25,000 nt of DNA from Monoplex corrugatus. Taxonomy: Eukaryota > Mollusca > Gastropoda > Littorinimorpha > Ranellidae. Positions 21,479 to 25,000 of this stretch are shown here, piece by piece (the stretch's first letter is position 1; each line of letters starts with the position of its first letter). Both the position numbers and the translations under genes were made by a program. The notes beneath the pieces were generated by a model that worked only from the letters and a program-made list of their open reading frames with translations, did no database searches and had not been told where the DNA came from. The DNA is taken from NCBI GenBank assembly GCA_030674185.1, contig CM060312.1:61662578-61687577 (forward strand). The letters are read 5' to 3'.

Positions 21479-21540
21479 GTTTGACGCTGACAATTTGACA
21501 CTTTAACGTCATTAACTTCGGTTTTCTATGACAGAGAGAT
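21479..21540 (+). repeat. Embedded island, copy A
   Basis: GTTTGACGCTGACAATTTGA then CACTTTAACGTCATTAACTT, ending in GACAGAGAGATAG. It matches copy B nearly base for base. Confidence 0.9.
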
Positions 21541-21640
21541 AGATAGCTAGAGAGACAGAGACAGGAGAGACAGAGATACAGAGAGAGAGAGAGACAGAGA
21601 CAGACAGACAGACAGAGAGAGAGGAAGAGAGAGACAGACA

Positions 21641-21702
21641 GTTTGACGCTGACAATTTGACACTTTAACGTCATTAACTTCAATTTTTCTGTGACAGAGA
21701 GA
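21641..21702 (+). repeat. Embedded island, copy B
   Basis: Same sequence as copy A except a few bases after TTAACTTC, offset exactly 162 bp, which implies a tandem duplication including flanking GA/GACA repeats. Confidence 0.9.
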
Positions 21703-21868
21703 TAGATAGATAGAGAGACAGAGACAGAGAGACAGATATACACAGAGAGAGACAGAGACAGACAGACAGACAGAGAGCAGAGGAGAGAGACAGAGAGAGA
21801 GAGAAAGACACAGAGAGAGAAGACAGAGAGAGAAGACTAGAGAGAGAGAGAGAAGGAGATAGATATAT

Positions 21869-21908
<40 letters not shown>

Positions 21909-22190
21909 TATAAGAGAGAGAGAAGACAGACAGACAGACAGACAGATGGAGAGAGAGAGAGAGATATACAGAGAAAAATATAGAGAGAAAGGTTGAGAGA
22001 GAGAGAAACAGAGAGATTGAGAGAGAGAGAGACAGAGAGATTAGGAGAGAGAGAGAGAGACAGAGAGATTAGGAGAGAGAGAGATACAGAGACAGAGAAA
22101 CTGAGAGAGACAGAGAGATTGAGAGACAGACAGAGAGATTGAGAGACAGAGAGACAGACAGGCAGACAGACAGCAGCAGACAGACAGAGT

Positions 22191-22250
22191 GTTTGACACT
22201 GACAATTTGACATCGTAACGTCATTAACTTCAGTTGTTGTTTTTTTATGA
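22191..22250 (+). repeat. Embedded island, copy C (diverged)
   Basis: GTTTGACACTGACAATTTGA then CATCGTAACGTCATTAACTT matches copies A and B with several substitutions, so it is the oldest split. Confidence 0.87.
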
Positions 22251-22336
22251 GAGAGAAGGAGGGGGAGAGGGAGACAGGCAGGCAGCCAGACAGACAGGCA
22301 GACGGGCAGACAGACAGACAGACAGAAAATAACAAA

Positions 22337-22511
22337 GTTTTAACCCTTTCACTCCCTCAGCCTGCAACCACCTTCCTGCATTATAAGCTATAATCAGCCG
22401 AGAAAAAAAACCTTAACCCTTTAACTCCCCCTCCTCAATCTATGCACTAAACTGCAAGAAGCAAGAAGCAGGAAGCTGCAGAAAAGGCTCGAGAAGCGCA
22501 AGGGTTAAAAC
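22337..22511. repeat. Solo TTAACCCTT-family element with inverted ends
   Basis: The left end GTTTTAACCCTT (22337-22348) and right end AAGGGTTAAAAC (22500-22511) are perfect 12-bp inverted repeats. Between them lie CACTCCCTCAGCCTGC and a second AACCCTTTAACTCCCC unit, recognisable as satellite-family sequence. Total length is about 175 bp, MITE-like. Confidence 0.78.
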
Positions 22512-23186
22512 GTAAAATGTCATTATCGTAAACTAATTTCACACGCAAAATAACGAACTTCCCCAAGGGGCATTGCAGTTTGCCCGTAAAACAGCCCCAA
22601 CAATGCATCCCATTAAGACTGCTAGCTATTTTTTTTTTTAACCCACAATGACCTTCAGTGCCCCCTCCAACCCCCATCCCTCCTCCCTCCCCCCCCCCCC
22701 CCCCCATCCCATCCTCTCCGTCCCTAAACAACAGTGCTGGACGCGAAATCAAATCGACTGTGTCAATAAAGGCCTCTCATCAACCCAATTTACCCTTCCT
22801 GTTTGAGATCACTGAAAAGATTGCGCCTCTTCGACTCTATGGCCACCTCCATCGTAATAATCTGTTCAGCATCTACCTTCTGCAGTTTGCAGTATTGTAC
22901 TGGTTGCAAATAAAGTATATTAATAATTATAATTATAATAATAATAATAACGTTGTTGTTAATGTACTTCAGTTTTGAAAACAAGAAGTAAGAATTTGTG
23001 AAACATCATTTAAGGTCAGAGTTGGGGTGGACAGAGGAGGAGGAGGAGGAGGGGTAGGTCAAAGTGCCGATGACAGGGACAATGAAAACAAAGTTTGAAA
23101 ACGATGTCGGGTTACATAATATGAAACAAAGGAAAAGTAGAGAAGTAGAAAAAGGTCAGAAGGAAGAAGATGTATGCGTGTGTGCC
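22512..23186. other. Spacer with poly-C, AAT and GGA short runs
   Basis: Holds a 17-base C run (22689-22705), an AAT run (about 22936-22949) and a GGA run (about 23035-23051). No gene is recognised. Confidence 0.6.
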
Positions 23187-23435
23187 TGAGAGAGAGAGAG
23201 AGAGAGAAAGAGACAGACAGACAGACAGACAGAAAGACAGACAGACAGAGAGAAAGACAGAGAGAGACAGAGACAGAGAGACAAAGAAAGACAGACAGAC
23301 AGAGACAAAGATAGAGAGAAACAGACAGACAGAGACAGAGAGAGACAGAGACAGAGAGATAGACAGAAAGAGAGAGAAAAAGAGACAGAGAAAGAGACAC
23401 AGAGAGACAGAGACAGAGACAAAGAGACAGATATT

Positions 23436-23480
<45 letters not shown>
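23187..23480 (+). repeat. (GA)n/(GACA)n microsatellite
   Basis: GAGA and GACA units, ending in a pure GA run (23441-23480). Confidence 0.96.
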
Positions 23481-23483
<3 letters not shown>

Positions 23484-23840
23484 CATACACTTAGCCATAC
23501 AGAGAGGACAGGAGAGAATATCGGAATTGCCCTTTCCATAGAGAGTAAATCGTATTGAAATGATAATAATGTCATTTTCTTCGTTCAGACAGTCCATTCT
23601 AAAACCACGCTCGTAGCACCTTACAAAAAAAAAATATAATTAAAAAAATTAATCAAGTTAAAAACAGAACAAACACTGACAAACATGAAATGAAAACGAC
23701 CATTAAAAAGCATCGTAGCACAAGTATTAAGAGCCATAGAAAAACTAGGCATGTTTAAAACATGTATAACTTAATGTCGTATGTGGAAAGTGCATTCAGA
23801 AAGAACGTGAGAAATAAAGCGCCTCCCCCCACCCCTACTC
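23481..23840. other. Unique spacer, no gene recognised
   Basis: A-rich unique sequence with an A9 run near 23623. No domain or transposon end is found. Confidence 0.5.
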
Positions 23841-24140
23841 AAAATAGAAAAAAAAAGAGAAAGAAAGAAAGGAAGGAAGGAAGGAAGGAAGAAACAAACA
23901 AACAAACAAACAAACAAAGAAAACAAAAGAAAAAGAAAAAGAAGCCACGTAAAAAGACATGTGCAGAACTTAAAGAGAGAGAAAGAGAAAACTAGAGAGA
24001 GAGGAAGAGAGAGAGATAGAAAACTAGAGAGAGAGAGAGGAAGAGAGAGATAACTAGAGAGAGAGAAGTAGAGAGAGAGAGAGAGAATCAGAGAAAGAGA
24101 GAGACCGACCGACCGACAGACAGACAGACAGACAGAGACA
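23841..24140 (+). repeat. A-rich, (GGAA)n, (AAAC)n then (GA)n/(GACC)n/(GACA)n
   Basis: GGAA (about 23869-23890), AAAC (23892-23919), A-rich purine sequence, then GA with recurring AACTAGAGAG blocks, ending in GACC and GACA units. Confidence 0.93.
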
Positions 24141-24443
24141 GAGAACAAGAACTTCTGAAGAAGAAGAACAGCAACAACAACAATAAAAAGGTGCTTCTTG
24201 CATACGAGGTCCTTTTAAAAGAAAAACTGCCCTGGACACGAAATAAGTTAACGGTAATAGTTAGGGGTAATATAATGAAGACGAAGAATGTATTTACTTC
24301 AAGGTTTAGGTTGAGGTCAAGATGTAGTGCAGGAGAGTTAACTGCCCTGATCTGCGTTTTCTTTTGTCAGACCGTCCGCGTGAGTGAGGTGTGTGCCCGT
24401 GTAATGGCTTGAAATGTTCAGTTTTGCTGAATTATTTACGCTT
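24141..24443. other. Unique spacer before the terminal arrays
   Basis: Begins with an AAC run (about 24170-24184). The remainder is unique sequence without recognisable features. Confidence 0.5.
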
Positions 24444-24523
24444 CGTTTGTTTGTTTGTTTGTTTGTTTGTTTGTTTGTTTGTTTGTTTGTTTGTTTGTTT
24501 GTTTGTTTGTTTGTTTGTTTGTT
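24444..24523 (+). repeat. (GTTT)n microsatellite
   Basis: About 20 uninterrupted GTTT units ending in GTTCGTTC. Confidence 0.98.
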
Positions 24524-24529
24524 CGTTCG

Positions 24530-25000
24530 TTGTCTTCGTTGTTGTTGATTGTTTGTTGTCTTCGTTGTTGTTGATTGTTTGTTTGTTGCCTTCGTTGTTG
24601 TTAATTATTTGTTTGTTGTCTTCGTTGTTGTTGATTGTTTGTTTGTTGCCTTTGTTGTTGTTGATTGTTTGTTTGTTGTCTTCGTTGTTGTTGATTGTTT
24701 GTTTGTTGTCTTCGTTGTTGTTGATTGTTTGTTTGTTGTCTTCGTTGTTGTTGATTGTTTGTTTGTTGTCTTCGTTGTTGTTGATTGTTTGTTTGTTGTC
24801 TTCGTTGTTTGTTTGTTGTCTTCGTTGTTGTTGTTTGTTTGTTGTCTTCGTTGTTGTTGATTGTTTGTATGTTGTCTTCGTTGTTGTTGATTGTTTGTTT
24901 GTTGTCTTCGTTGTTGTTGATTGTTTGTTTCTTGTCTTTGTTGTTGTTGATTGTTTGTTTGTTGTCTTCGTTGTTGTTGATTGTTTGTTTGTTGTCTTCG
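24530..25000 (+). repeat. 30-bp minisatellite, about 15 copies, continues past the window
   Basis: The unit is TTGATTGTTTGTTTGTTGTC followed by TTCGTTGTTG, with starts exactly 30 bp apart over most of 24600-24790. Early units alternate TTGCC and TTGTC, hinting at a former 60-bp period; later units are uniform. A shortened unit occurs near 24805. The unit contains a GTTT stretch, so the array probably grew from the adjacent (GTTT)n. The 30-bp period keeps a Val-Phe-Val-Val-Val-Asp-Cys-Leu-Phe-Val frame open. Confidence 0.96.

Larger units (their letters stand above)
21385..22327 (+). repeat. (GA)n/(GACA)n array with embedded 60-bp islands
   Basis: GAGA and GACA units with a short CA run (21871-21899) and ATATAT. 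Three non-repetitive islands of one sequence family sit at 21479-21540, 21641-21702 and 22191-22250. Confidence 0.95.

Noticed and set aside
24200..24240. CATACGAGGTCCTTTTAAAAG resembling a mariner TIR start
   Set aside because: No inverted partner or transposase sequence is visible within the remaining window.
24549..24860. 103-residue Val-Phe-Val-Val-Val-Asp-Cys repeat protein
   Set aside because: A 30-bp period is a multiple of three, so the frame stays open by arithmetic. It closes when a unit changes length.

Overview
The window looks like non-coding DNA from an animal nuclear genome. No intact protein-coding gene can be supported. By a manual tally, about half of the 25 kb is tandem repeat: di-, tri- and tetranucleotide microsatellites, three minisatellite-like arrays and a roughly 2 kb satellite. 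Between these lie short unique stretches and decayed transposable elements. The elements are a D,D34D mariner relic, an RNase H-bearing non-LTR retrotransposon 3' end and two copies of a tRNA-derived SINE. This mix fits an invertebrate metazoan. A marine mollusc (gastropod-like) is my best guess from the style of the repeats and the SINE/LINE types, but that is inference and the window does not prove it.

Layout. 1-2.3 kb: CA/GT and CT arrays, a TTAACCCTTTGA hairpin (667-749) and a CATTGT hexamer array. 2.65-2.89 kb: SINE copy 1 (minus strand), then a palindrome at 3.17-3.24 kb. 3.48-4.1 kb: GATA/GACA array flipping to TCTG/CT. 4.3-4.74 kb: TTGG/GGGT array. 5.6-6.2 kb: GA/GACA array. 6.6-6.97 kb: SINE copy 2 with an AATC tail array. 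7.07-7.9 kb: TTGG, TTGT, CTGT, TTG/TTC arrays. 8.164-9.497 kb: complete-length but broken mariner element with terminal inverted repeats (TIRs) and a TA target duplication. 9.5-10.43 kb: ATAC/GATA/GACA arrays with an internal duplication. 10.64-10.73 kb: five exact copies of an 18-bp unit. 10.94-12.58 kb: two GT arrays bracketing a LINE 3' fragment. 12.77-14.21 kb: an almost purine-free TTTC/TTCC tract. 14.92-17.01 kb: satellite of 43-bp and about 82-bp units. 17.5-18.6 kb: alternating TTC/TTA/TTG. 19.39-22.33 kb: CA, GATA and GA/GACA arrays carrying a thrice-repeated 60-bp island. 22.34-22.51 kb: another TTAACCCTT element. 23.2-24.1 kb: GA arrays. 24.45 kb to the window end: GTTT, then a 30-bp minisatellite that runs off the window.

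How the parts relate. Nothing here forms an operon or pathway. The coherent theme is transposon ends abutting simple repeats. The SINE 3' end runs into AATC repeats, the LINE 3' end into CA repeats, and the mariner right end into TA/GT/ATAC/GATA repeats. The least familiar component is the TTAACCCTTTGA repeat family. It appears as a tight hairpin, as a 2 kb tandem array ending in an inverted unit, and as a solo element with inverted ends. Its TTAA-CCC boundary resembles a piggyBac-type target plus terminus, which makes a MITE-to-satellite origin a testable idea.
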